DNA from: Alphaproteobacteria bacterium
GTDB lineage: Bacteria > Myxococcota_A > UBA796 > GCA-2862545
DNA length: 64,000 nucleotides
Assembly: GCA_020632885.1 (NCBI GenBank)
Contig: JACKEQ010000020.1
Location: 45,859-109,858 of the forward strand
Direction of reading: 5' to 3'
Notes under the pieces: model-generated
Seen by the model: the letters and a program-made list of their open reading frames with translations, nothing else
Databases searched by the model: none
What the model was told of the DNA's origin: nothing
Part shown: one piece after another, positions 52,707 through 64,000 of the stretch
Numbering within the stretch: position 1 is the first letter of the stretch
Layout of the letters: each line of letters starts with the position of its first letter
Program-made: the position numbers and the translations under genes

Positions 52707-53909
52707 TCAGAACGGCCCGGAGCACTGCCCCGCGGCGCTCGCGGGCGTGACGTAGAGGAAGTCGTAGCACATCTCGTCGGACGTCCCGAGACCTGCGAAG
52801 ACCCTGTCCGGGCCGTCGTTCTCGTACACGCAGCGGAGGTGCAGGGTGTCGCCGACCCCGACGTCGACGCCCATGGCGTAGATGTACTGGGCCTCGAACG
52901 ACCATCCCGTGAGCTCGATGAGGCTCTCCTGCGTGCCGTCCACGCGTGTGAGCGTGTGCGAGAAGGCCGAGCCGATCTGGTGCATGTGCGGCATGCCCGC
53001 AAGCACCTCGAAGGGCTCGACCACCGTGCAGGTGCTGCTCGCCTCCGCCGTGCCGAACGGAGGCACCTCGATGTTCCAGGTCTGCGGGCTGGCCACCGCC
53101 CACTCGGTACCGACGGGCGCCCCGAGGAACAGCCGGACGCCGCTGCTGTCCACCGCATCGGTGACGCCTGCACCGTTGTTGTAGTGGATCTCGACCTCCA
53201 GGCGGGTGCTCGGGGTGAGCCGCACCCCGCCGTTCGGGAACTCGATGGGACCCGTGCCGGGCGCCCAGGCGTAGTAGTAGATGCCGGTGTCGTCGTTCTT
53301 GAGCGTGATGTGGTGGAGCACGCGCGTGTCGTCGATGACGGGCTCGATGCGCCGGATGAAGCGGTCCTGGGTCACGAGGCCCACCCGACGGAACCGCCGG
53401 TAGTCGTCGAGCACGTTGGGTCCGATGACCTGCGCGTTCGCCGTGACGTCGACGGTGGTGGTGCCCGGGGGCCCGTCGGGTCCGGCCTCGAAGACGGGTC
53501 GGCTCGCGATCAGCCCGTCTTCCGTGGGAGCGTGGAGGACTCCGCAGCTCGCCCACGACACCAGGGTGTCCTTCGGGGTGTGCTCGAGGTCCGCGACGTT
53601 CTCGGGTGGCATGGAGCCGTCCATGAGCACCGCGAGGACCTCCGCGTTCCACGTGACGAGGTCCTCGTACGTCGCGAGCGGCATGGGGGCACCGAAGCGC
53701 GGGATCTCGCCGTGGCAGTCTCCGCACCCGTCCGCCACGATCGGCGCGATGCTCGTGTACACGGCCTCGTTGGGCACACAGCCCTCCGGCACCGGGACGG
53801 GGGCCGGCACCGGGACGGGCACTGGCGCAGGCACGACGATGGGGTCGGTGTCGACCACCAGGACGGTACCCTCGGTGATGCAGCCGAGCGCCAGGAGGAG
53901 AGGAGTCAC
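52707..53909 (-). CDS. PHM-like copper monooxygenase with N-terminal heme c site, lipoprotein
   Basis: 400 residues; GTG at 53909 three bases after the upstream stop. Lipobox TPLLLALGC, a Val/Pro linker, then a CxxCH site CGDCH (62-66). The core matches copper type II ascorbate-dependent monooxygenases: VLHHITL (His199-His200) and IHYNNG (His242) for the first copper, MPHMH (His308, His310) and DEMCYDF (Met380) for the second, exactly the ligand set of PHM. It hydroxylates an unknown substrate outside the cytoplasm, with the heme site as a possible electron entry. Close paralogue of the next gene. Confidence 0.88.
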   Translation of the reverse strand: MTPLLLALGCITEGTVLVVDTDPIVVPAPVPVPVPAPVPVPEGCVPNEAVYTSIAPIVADGCGDCHGEIPRFGAPMPLATYEDLVTWNAEVLAVLMDGSMPPENVADLEHTPKDTLVSWASCGVLHAPTEDGLIASRPVFEAGPDGPPGTTTVDVTANAQVIGPNVLDDYRRFRRVGLVTQDRFIRRIEPVIDDTRVLHHITLKNDDTGIYYYAWAPGTGPIEFPNGGVRLTPSTRLEVEIHYNNGAGVTDAVDSSGVRLFLGAPVGTEWAVASPQTWNIEVPPFGTAEASSTCTVVEPFEVLAGMPHMHQIGSAFSHTLTRVDGTQESLIELTGWSFEAQYIYAMGVDVGVGDTLHLRCVYENDGPDRVFAGLGTSDEMCYDFLYVTPASAAGQCSGPF

Positions 53910-53911
53910 GC

Positions 53912-55102
53912 TCAGAACGGCCCGGAGCACTGCTGCGCGGCGCTCGCCGGCGAGACGTAGAGGAAGTCGTAGCACATCTCGTCCGAGGTGCCCTCGCCGG
54001 CGAAGACCCTGTCGGGACCGTCGTTCTCGTAGGAGCAACGCAGGTGGAGGAGGTCGCCCGGCGCGAGGTCCACGCCCATGGCGTAGATGTACTGGGCCTC
54101 GAACGACCAGCCGGTGAGGCTGATCAGGCTCTCCTGGGTGCCTCCCGCACGCACGATGGTGTGGGAGAACGACGAGCCGATGCGGTGCATATGCGGCATG
54201 CCGGCGAGCACGTGCATGGGCTCGTCGATCGTGCAGGTGTAGTTCGCCTCGCCGGTGCCGAACGGCGGCACGTTGATGAGCCAGCTCTGGGGGCTGGCCA
54301 CCGCCCACTCCGTACCGACGGGGTCGCCGAGGAACAGGCGGATCCCGCTGCTGTCGACGGCGTCCGTGACCCCGGCGCCGTTGTTGTAGTGGATCTCGAC
54401 CTCGAGGCGGGTGGTCGGCGTGATGCGGACCCCGCCGTCCGGGAAGGCGATCGGGCCCGTGCCGGGCGCCCACGCGTAGTAGTAGATCCCGGTGTCGTCG
54501 TCCTTCAGCGTGATGTGGTGGAGCACGCGGCTGTCGTCGATGAGGGGCTCGATGCGCCGGATGAAGCGGTCCTGGTCGACCAGCCCGGTGAAGTCGAAGC
54601 TCCGGTAGTCGTCGAGCACGTCGGGACCGATGGACTGCGGGTCGGCCGTGATGTCCAGGGGCGTGGTGCCAGGCGGGGGCTCCTCACCGGCCTCGAAGAC
54701 GGGCCGGTTCGCGATCAGCCCGTCGTGCGGGGGCGCATGGAGCTCCCCACAGCTCGCCCAGGACACCAGGGTGTCCTTGGCCGCGTGCTCCATGGGCGTG
54801 GCGTTGCCGGGCGGCATGGTGCTGTCCATGAGCTCGCCCAGCACCTCGGTGTCGTACGCGACGAGGTCTGCATAGGTGACGAGGCGCATGGGCGCCCCGA
54901 ACCGGGGGGTCTCGCCATGGCAGTCGCCACAGGCCTCCGCGACGACCGGCGCGATGTTCGTGTCGAACACGGCCTCGTTGGGCACGCACCCCTCGGGCAG
55001 GGGCAGGGTGGGTGGGTCGGGATCCACGGGCTCGTCCGTGGGGGTCGCCGGGACGGTGGCGACGGGGTCGCATCCCAGGAGGAGCAGTAGGAAGGACGTC
55101 AC
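53912..55102 (-). CDS. PHM-like copper monooxygenase lipoprotein, upstream tandem copy
   Basis: 396 residues; GTG at 55102 behind GGAGG, lipobox TSFLLLLLGC. Same layout as the downstream copy: linker, CGDCH heme site in EACGDCHGETPRFG, then LHHITLKDDDTGIYYYAW, EVEIHYNNGAGVTDAV, GMPHMHRIG and DEMCYDFLY. The two differ mostly in the N-terminal linker and scattered positions, pointing to a tandem duplication. Both end QCSGPF. All six copper ligands are kept in both, so neither looks degenerate. Confidence 0.88.
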   Translation of the reverse strand: MTSFLLLLLGCDPVATVPATPTDEPVDPDPPTLPLPEGCVPNEAVFDTNIAPVVAEACGDCHGETPRFGAPMRLVTYADLVAYDTEVLGELMDSTMPPGNATPMEHAAKDTLVSWASCGELHAPPHDGLIANRPVFEAGEEPPPGTTPLDITADPQSIGPDVLDDYRSFDFTGLVDQDRFIRRIEPLIDDSRVLHHITLKDDDTGIYYYAWAPGTGPIAFPDGGVRITPTTRLEVEIHYNNGAGVTDAVDSSGIRLFLGDPVGTEWAVASPQSWLINVPPFGTGEANYTCTIDEPMHVLAGMPHMHRIGSSFSHTIVRAGGTQESLISLTGWSFEAQYIYAMGVDLAPGDLLHLRCSYENDGPDRVFAGEGTSDEMCYDFLYVSPASAAQQCSGPF

Positions 55103-55148
55103 AGGGCCTCCGACGAGGAAGAGTAGCCTGCCGGGAGCCGAGACGAGA

Positions 55149-55180
55149 GAGCCCGCCGACACAGAAGCGTCGGCGGGCTC
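55149..55180 (-). terminator. Hairpin after groEL
   Basis: Perfect 12-bp arms GAGCCCGCCGAC (55149-55160) and GTCGGCGGGCTC (55169-55180) with an 8-base loop, 26 bases beyond the groEL stop. On the minus strand it is followed by TCTCTCGTCTC rather than a clean T-run, as often in GC-rich genomes. It separates the chaperonin operon from the copper monooxygenases. Confidence 0.72.
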
Positions 55181-55205
55181 GTCATGGAAGGGGAGACGCC
55201 AGGTA

Positions 55206-57126
<1,921 letters not shown>

Positions 57127-57185
57127 GGTGGTCTCCACGGGGTCGATTGGACCCGCTTCCCGGGGTCGGGAGCGGGAGGCCGCAA

Positions 57186-57214
57186 GGGGTATGCACCGCC
57201 TTCTGCGGGGTCAA
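57186..57214 (-). promoter_or_regulatory. Putative groES-groEL promoter
   Basis: On the minus strand TTGACC (57214-57209), 17 bases, then TACCCC (57191-57186), 60 bases before the groES ATG. A similar pair (TTGACG, 16 bases, TACCCT) precedes dnaK. No CIRCE inverted repeat (TTAGCACTC type) is present at either locus, so HrcA control is unlikely. Confidence 0.5.
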
Positions 57215-57257
57215 CCCTGGGGGGGACGATCTTCTGCGCGCCCGGGGAGCCCCGGCT

Positions 57258-58430
57258 TCAATCCCCGGATGCGGGCAGGACGACGAAGCCCGAGGTCCCC
57301 CAACCGTTCTCCCACAGCGCGTCCACGATGATCAGGGACCCCGGGAACGGTCGCGGCATCGTCGCGGTGAGGGACTCCATGTCGACCTCGAGGGGGAGCT
57401 GGACGTCCGGCCTGATGACCGTGACACCGAGGTGGACGACGCTCTCGCGGTCGCAGAGCCCGATCTCGACGGTGGACCCGACCACGCGCACGTCGACCCA
57501 GACCCAGGGCGACATCCTCCACAGGGTGCCGCCCTGCAGACCGAGGATCGTGTCTTCACCGTTCGTACCGACGATCTCGAGGTCGGGCGCGAGGGGGGCC
57601 GCGAACCAGGTCCGGTCCCAGTCCCGCCACAACACCCGGTCGTCGGTGGTGTGGACCACGGCCAGGTCGCCCCCCGCGTGGGAGAAGCCGTCGCGCGCGC
57701 CGATCCCGGTGCGCCGGGGAAGTGAGTAGTCCTCGAGGGTGTAGAGCCCCTCGGGGGTGAGCGCCAGGTCCGGGACGAGCTGTACGACCGGCGCGGGCAA
57801 CCGCACGACCCGGGTGGTGAAGCCCTGGTAGGACAGGAGGTCGCCCCGGGCCGACGCCCTCGTCCCGCCGTCGTGCTGCCGCACCGCGTGGGTGACGGGG
57901 CCCCCGTTCAGCCGCTGCGGGAACTCCTCGAGGTAGGGCGCGAGCTCGATCTGGTAGGTCTCGGAACCGGTCTCCACCATGCAGAGCCACCCGTGCGGGC
58001 AGTCGACGTCGCGGATGCGGGCGACGCCGTCGAGCTCGCGGGCGCGGCGCACCGTGTCGGTGGGGTCCACGCGCAGGACCCCGGCCGCCTCGGTGGCCAC
58101 CAGGTCGGTTCCGTCGGGCCAGAGGGTCGAGTCCTCGTGGTAACGGATGGCGCTGTCGTGGAGCTCGCCGGTGACGAACGGCACGGGCGTGAGGTCGCCG
58201 AACGCATCCACGATCCAGGTGCCGTCCTCGCGCTCGATCATCACCCGGTCGCCGCGGAGGGCCACCGCGGACCGTACGCCCGTGGCGAGGGGCTCACGGA
58301 CCAGTGTGGCGACCGCGGGCTCGATCGCGGCCTCCACCCATCCCACCTCGGGTGGCGGGGGCTCGAGGCGCACCCGCGGGTCCGGCGCTGCGCACGCGGC
58401 CAGGACGAGGAACGGGAGGACTCTGCTCAT
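57258..58430 (-). CDS. Lipoprotein with beta-propeller-like strands, unknown
   Basis: 390 residues; ATG behind GGAG, lipobox LPFLVLAAC (Cys13). The body consists of strand-turn repeats with Trp/Asp positions like irregular propeller blades (DRVMIEREDGTWIVDAFG, GTDLVATEAAGVLRVDPTD, GGDLAVVHTTDDRVLWRDWD). No enzyme motif. Downstream of the kinase gene on the same strand with 34 bp between, so possibly co-expressed with it. Confidence 0.7.
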   Translation of the reverse strand: MSRVLPFLVLAACAAPDPRVRLEPPPPEVGWVEAAIEPAVATLVREPLATGVRSAVALRGDRVMIEREDGTWIVDAFGDLTPVPFVTGELHDSAIRYHEDSTLWPDGTDLVATEAAGVLRVDPTDTVRRARELDGVARIRDVDCPHGWLCMVETGSETYQIELAPYLEEFPQRLNGGPVTHAVRQHDGGTRASARGDLLSYQGFTTRVVRLPAPVVQLVPDLALTPEGLYTLEDYSLPRRTGIGARDGFSHAGGDLAVVHTTDDRVLWRDWDRTWFAAPLAPDLEIVGTNGEDTILGLQGGTLWRMSPWVWVDVRVVGSTVEIGLCDRESVVHLGVTVIRPDVQLPLEVDMESLTATMPRPFPGSLIIVDALWENGWGTSGFVVLPASGD

Positions 58431-58464
58431 CTCGGGCTCCGCGATGATCAGCGTACCACGCAGG

Positions 58465-61092
58465 TCAGCCGCCCAGATCGTCCACCGGGCGGTCGAGCTT
58501 GGGCTCCCGGGTGAGCTCCGCTCGCCAGAGACCCTCCTCGAGCTCGACGGCGGTCACGAGGATCGAGCGTCCATCGGCGGACACGTCCGACCCCGTGAGC
58601 ATGCCGGGCGCGAAGTCGCGGATCTCCGTGCTGCGACCGCTCCTGGTGTCGAGCCACGCCAGCGCGCTCCGGGATCCGACGACGTAGAGGCCGGCCACCC
58701 CGGCCTCGCTGGCGCCGACGATCCCGACATCGAAGGCCTCCAGGGTCCCGGTGCGGACGTCCAGCACGTGGGCGTCGCCCTCCTCGTCGATCACCGCGAG
58801 GCGATCGGCATCCACCCAGCTCCCGAGCGACATCCCGAAGCCCACACCCTTCCCGGACGGGCGGGCCGCGGCGTCGGTCATGGGCTGGGTGAACACACGG
58901 CCGTCGGTGTCCGTGTAGGCCACGAGGGTCCCGGTCGGCGAGGGCATCATCCCGGCGACCGCGCGTGGATCGTAGGCCATCAGGGTTTCGACGGAGCCAT
59001 CGTCGAGCGTGACGCGCACGAGCTCGGCGGACTCGGGGGACAGGGTGCGCAGGGCATAGTGCAGCCGGCGGTCGCGGGAGACCTGGTGGAACCAGACGTC
59101 CGCCCCGCGCAGCGCCGCCACCCGCCGCACGAGGCCCCCGCTCGCGTCGGTCGTCCAGACGGCCATCCGGACGCCCTGGGCGCGCGAGTCGGGGCCCGGG
59201 TCGTCCTCGTGCACGATCGCCACGAGGCCCTCCGACCCCTCAGGCGCGAACGAGACGTACCGCACGTCCGACTGGAGGGTGAGCGGGGCGGCGCGCACCA
59301 CGCTCAGCCGGACGGGATCCACGGTGAGGTGCCAGCCGCGCACGCGGAGCCGGGTCTGCGTGATCACCGCGCGCAGGGCGTCGTCCGCGGCAGCCACGTT
59401 GTGGACCTCGCCCTCCAGCCGCGTCTGGGTGACGGGTGCCTTGCCCGCCGCGTGCAGCGAGACGCGGGACGTGCGGTAGTCGGTGTCAACGACCAACCGC
59501 GTGCCGTCCGCGAGGGTGTCCACGGCGAAGGCCGAGACACCGAGGGGCGTGAGGGTGCCGTCCAGGCTCACCTCGACGAGCTCGCGCGCCGAGGGCACCA
59601 GCACGCGATCACCCGCCCAGCGCGCGCCGTTGCCCTTCGGCCCGCGCCAGAGCACGCGGGGGGGCGCGCCGTCCTCCATGACGTAGAGCGTGGACTCCGT
59701 GCCCGGCTCGAACAGGAGCAGGCCGTGCTCCGACCAGTCCGTGGGGATGCCGGGGACCACGATCTCGTCGAGGATCTGCCCCTCGAGGTCGAGGATCCGG
59801 ATGCGGTCGTCCTGCGCGACGGCGAGGCGGTCGCCCTTCGGGGAGAGCACCGGGCACTTCCCGGTCGCCACGAGGCTCTCGGGCTCGCCGTCGGGCAGGG
59901 CCTGGCGCCAGACGCCTCCATCCCTGGTGCTGTAGAGGACCGTGGACCCGTCCGGGGAGAGCCACGGGCACAGGGACTGCGGCGGGGTCGCGATGGGGAC
60001 CATGTCGGCGATGCGCAGCTCGCCCTGGGGGCCACTGAAGCCGCGTCCGAGCAACACGGCGACCAGGAACAGGACCGCGAGGACGACGGCGAGCGCGAAG
60101 CCCGTCATGGCCGAGGCCGCCACGACCGGGGCCACCGAGGGCCGGGTCCGCGGCCTGTGGACCGTGTGCGTGGTGGTGAGGGTGGATCCCAGCAGCGGAT
60201 CCTCCCGTTCCGGCGGGGCCGTGCGCTCCTCTGTCAGCGTCGGGACCACGTCCTCCGCCCAGGCGGCGAGCCCGGGACCCTCGACGGACCCCGCCAGGCG
60301 ACCGGCGCGGTGGGCGACCTCGCGGGCGGTCGGGCGGGCGAGGGGATCCTCGGCGACCATCGTCGCCAGGAGGTCACCGACCCCGGGACCGACGGTCTCT
60401 CCGAGCTCTGTGGCGATCCGCTGGAGCTCCGCGCGGTCGCTCCAGGAGCGGTCGGCGTGGCCGAGGAGGTCGGCCAGCACGATGCCCAGCGAGTACACGT
60501 CCGACGCGGGGCCGCCCTCGCCCTCGAAGCGCTCGGGGGCCATGAAGCGCAGCGTGCCGTGCACCTCGCGGGACGACGTGGCCGACTCCCGCTCGGACAT
60601 CTCGGCGGCCGCGATGCCGAAGTCGAGGATCTTCACCTCGCCCGATGGCGTCAGCATGAGGTTCGCGGGCTTGATGTCGCGGTGCACGAGGTGGAGCGGC
60701 CTGCCGTCGTCCTCCGCGGTCCAGGCGGCGTTCAGACCCGCGGCGACCTCGGCGACGATCTCGAGGGCGGGGCGCACGGGCACGGCGCTGTGGCGGGTGA
60801 GCTCGCGGAGATCGATGCCCTCCACCAGCTCGAGCACGGCGGCCCATCCCGACGACAGCTCCACGAGCTCGAACACGGTGACCACGGCGCGATGCCGGAT
60901 CCGGGAGAGGAGGCGCGCCTCGTCCCGGAGCCTGGCGAGGTTGGCGGGCGTGGCGGTGTGGCCCTGGAGCATCTTCAGCGCGACGTTGCGCTTGAGCCCG
61001 CCGGGCGTGTGCATGACGGCCCGGTACACCGCCCCGACGGCGCCTGCCCCGATGCGCTCGCGCACGTGGAAGCTCGTGGTCGGAGGCGTCAT
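58465..61092 (-). CDS. Ser/Thr protein kinase with transmembrane helix and PD40/propeller sensor
   Basis: 875 residues; ATG 61092. Kinase: RIGAGAVGAVYRAV (13-26), Lys40, HRDIKPAN (138-145), DFG (157-159), GTLRFMAPERFEG. One membrane helix (~328-349, TGFALAVVLAVLFLVAVLLG). The periplasmic half (~360-875) has about a dozen propeller-type repeats (CPWLSPDGSTVLYSTRDGG, CPVLSPKGDRLAVAQDD, GMMPSPTGTLVAYTDTDGR, SDVSADGRSILVTAV), the TolB/PD40 pattern. A PknB-like receptor kinase; the ligand is unknown. Divergent from dnaK. Confidence 0.92.
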   Translation of the reverse strand: MTPPTTSFHVRERIGAGAVGAVYRAVMHTPGGLKRNVALKMLQGHTATPANLARLRDEARLLSRIRHRAVVTVFELVELSSGWAAVLELVEGIDLRELTRHSAVPVRPALEIVAEVAAGLNAAWTAEDDGRPLHLVHRDIKPANLMLTPSGEVKILDFGIAAAEMSERESATSSREVHGTLRFMAPERFEGEGGPASDVYSLGIVLADLLGHADRSWSDRAELQRIATELGETVGPGVGDLLATMVAEDPLARPTAREVAHRAGRLAGSVEGPGLAAWAEDVVPTLTEERTAPPEREDPLLGSTLTTTHTVHRPRTRPSVAPVVAASAMTGFALAVVLAVLFLVAVLLGRGFSGPQGELRIADMVPIATPPQSLCPWLSPDGSTVLYSTRDGGVWRQALPDGEPESLVATGKCPVLSPKGDRLAVAQDDRIRILDLEGQILDEIVVPGIPTDWSEHGLLLFEPGTESTLYVMEDGAPPRVLWRGPKGNGARWAGDRVLVPSARELVEVSLDGTLTPLGVSAFAVDTLADGTRLVVDTDYRTSRVSLHAAGKAPVTQTRLEGEVHNVAAADDALRAVITQTRLRVRGWHLTVDPVRLSVVRAAPLTLQSDVRYVSFAPEGSEGLVAIVHEDDPGPDSRAQGVRMAVWTTDASGGLVRRVAALRGADVWFHQVSRDRRLHYALRTLSPESAELVRVTLDDGSVETLMAYDPRAVAGMMPSPTGTLVAYTDTDGRVFTQPMTDAAARPSGKGVGFGMSLGSWVDADRLAVIDEEGDAHVLDVRTGTLEAFDVGIVGASEAGVAGLYVVGSRSALAWLDTRSGRSTEIRDFAPGMLTGSDVSADGRSILVTAVELEEGLWRAELTREPKLDRPVDDLGG

Positions 61093-61218
61093 GCGCCGGA
61101 GTATACCGGTCGGTCCAAACCGGTTGTATGCGCACCACAAACCTGTGGACAACCTCTGGACGGCGGGCCTGTCGGGCGCACCTTCTGACCATCGGCGGGC
61201 GGTCGGCTCGGGTTGGCC

Positions 61219-61246
61219 TTGACGCACCGTGCGCCGGGCTTACCCT
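61219..61246 (+). promoter_or_regulatory. Putative dnaK promoter
   Basis: TTGACG (61219-61224), 16 bases, TACCCT (61241-61246), ending 90 bases before the dnaK ATG. The leader contains a CCGGGGG/CCCCCGG hairpin (61256-61272), which could affect early transcript structure. The remainder of 61093-61336 also holds two ACCGGT palindromes (61105-61110 and 61119-61124). No CIRCE element seen. Confidence 0.5.
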
Positions 61247-61336
61247 TCGCCGTCCCCGGGGGCAGCCCCCGGCAACCCTTCGGCATCCACGCACAACCTT
61301 CGACCTCGAACCGGCCTTCGCCGGGAGGAGTCCAGC

Positions 61337-63235
<1,899 letters not shown>

Positions 63236-63262
63236 AGCGTCCCACCGCTAGCAACGAGCGCT

Positions 63263-63290
63263 GCCCGGCCTTCCTCTCGGAAGGTCGGGC
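63263..63290 (+). terminator. Hairpin between dnaK and dnaJ
   Basis: GCCCGGCCTTCC (63263-63274), loop TCTC, GGAAGGTCGGGC (63279-63290); one G-T pair. It lies 27 bases after dnaK and 18 before dnaJ and is followed by TTGCTG, not a long T-run. It may reduce dnaJ transcription relative to dnaK or protect the dnaK transcript end. Confidence 0.6.
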
Positions 63291-63308
63291 TTGCTGCCTG
63301 GAGGGCAT

Positions 63309-64000
63309 GTGCCGCGCGACTACTACGAGGTGCTGGGCGTCGAGAAGGGCGCCGATGCGGGGGCCATCAAGAAGGCCTACCGCAAGGCGGCGATGCAGTA
63401 CCACCCCGATCGCAACCCCGACGACCCGTCGGCCGAGGCGAAGTTCAAGGAGGTCTCCGAGGCGTACTCGGTGCTCTCCGACGACGAGAAGCGCGCGATC
63501 TACGACCAGTACGGGCACGACGGCCTGAAGGGCCGCGGCTACGACCCGAACTTCACGGACCTGTCGGACATCTTCAGCGTGTTCGGCGACCTCTTCGGAG
63601 GGTTCGGGGGCTTCGGCGGCGGTCGGGGCGGCGGTGCGCGCGGCCCGCGTCCGGGGCCCGACCTCGAGTACCCGCTGCGCCTCGAGTTCATGGAGGCGGC
63701 GCTGGGGGTCGAGAAGACCCTCGACATCCCGAAGCACGTGCACTGCAGCACCTGCTCGGGGTCCGGGCTCAAGCCGGGGGCCACCCGCCACACGTGCGCC
63801 ACCTGTGGGGGCCACGGGCAGGTGATCCAGGCCCAGGGCTTCCTGCGGATCCGCACGACCTGCCCCGCCTGTCGCGGCCAGGGCGAGTCCGTGGACGCGG
63901 CCGACCGGTGCACGAGCTGCTCGGGCTCGGGACGCGAGCGGCACAACGAGCAGATCACGGTGAAGATCCCGGCCGGCTCGTACTCCGGGCTCCAGATCCG
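63309..64000 (+). CDS. dnaJ: Chaperone protein DnaJ (Hsp40), 3'-truncated by the window edge
   Basis: 230 visible residues. Start GTG at 63309 ([18 protein letters not shown]); the ATG two bases earlier is out of frame. J domain with the HPD motif in [11 protein letters not shown], Gly/Phe-rich linker [15 protein letters not shown], and four zinc-finger repeats [24 protein letters not shown] and CTSCSGSG. It stimulates DnaK ATPase and delivers clients. The C-terminal part is beyond the window. Confidence 0.95.
   Translation, partial: MPRDYYEVLGVEKGADAGAIKKAYRKAAMQYHPDRNPDDPSAEAKFKEVSEAYSVLSDDEKRAIYDQYGHDGLKGRGYDPNFTDLSDIFSVFGDLFGGFGGFGGGRGGGARGPRPGPDLEYPLRLEFMEAALGVEKTLDIPKHVHCSTCSGSGLKPGATRHTCATCGGHGQVIQAQGFLRIRTTCPACRGQGESVDAADRCTSCSGSGRERHNEQITVKIPAGSYSGLQI

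Noticed and set aside
57127..57257. CIRCE operator before groES
   Set aside because: No TTAGCACTC-N9-GAGTGCTAA or near match is present; the same is true before dnaK.

Overview
The window is GC-rich (about 70 % by eye) and densely coded on both strands; no gap between genes exceeds 300 bases. The gene content points to Myxococcota (the former deltaproteobacterial myxobacteria and relatives). There are three large Ser/Thr kinases, two lipoproteins built from the DCDD metal-binding motif, a thrombospondin type 3 repeat protein ending in a MYXO-CTERM-like Cys-TM-Arg tail, two PHM-like copper monooxygenase lipoproteins, and many small lipoproteins with signal-peptidase II boxes. The order or genus cannot be told from this sequence alone. 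No tRNA, rRNA or CRISPR array was recognised.

Layout. 0-6.9 kb: proB (cut by the left edge) and proA, a kinase fused to a sulfatase-modifying-factor-like domain, arginase, and an SRPBCC-ArsR pair behind an AT-rich palindromic operator. 6.9-14.7 kb: an FG-GAP lipoprotein, an oleB-oleA pair (long-chain olefin pathway), a SET-domain protein, small conserved proteins, a membrane-anchored kinase and a rhomboid protease. 15-24 kb: two divergent ATP-grasp ligases, secreted and envelope proteins, a hybrid histidine kinase, and a peptidase-S51-like protein coupled to a Fes-type esterase. 24-36 kb: a GT-C type glycosyltransferase, a DUF4241 gene split by a 145-bp insertion, LysR/SDR, a methyltransferase, HemJ, a third ATP-grasp, a WYL regulator facing a GFA-family gene with an in-frame stop, an NlpC-like protein and a diheme cytochrome c lipoprotein. 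36-42 kb: DUF58 and a DUF4129-like membrane protein, dapB and an outer-membrane porin-like protein. 42-55 kb: the DCDD lipoproteins, a decayed Uma2 gene, the thrombospondin type 3 protein, a second gene split by the same 145-bp insertion, and the tandem copper monooxygenases. 55-64 kb: groES-groEL, a lipoprotein, a kinase with a propeller-like sensor half, dnaK and dnaJ (cut by the right edge).

The most unusual signal is the 145-bp element, present at 27494-27638 and 51753-51897 (135 of 145 bases identical by hand count). Each copy interrupts a different gene. In both cases removing exactly these 145 bases restores an uninterrupted, family-consistent reading frame with no target-site duplication. 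The copies lie in opposite orientation relative to their host genes, so this is a DNA-level mobile element rather than an intron. Other points of interest are the ATP-grasp/S51-like/esterase set, matching promoter-like sequences before groES and dnaK with no CIRCE element, several clean inverted-repeat operators, and a methyltransferase and hemJ whose divergent start codons share one CATG.
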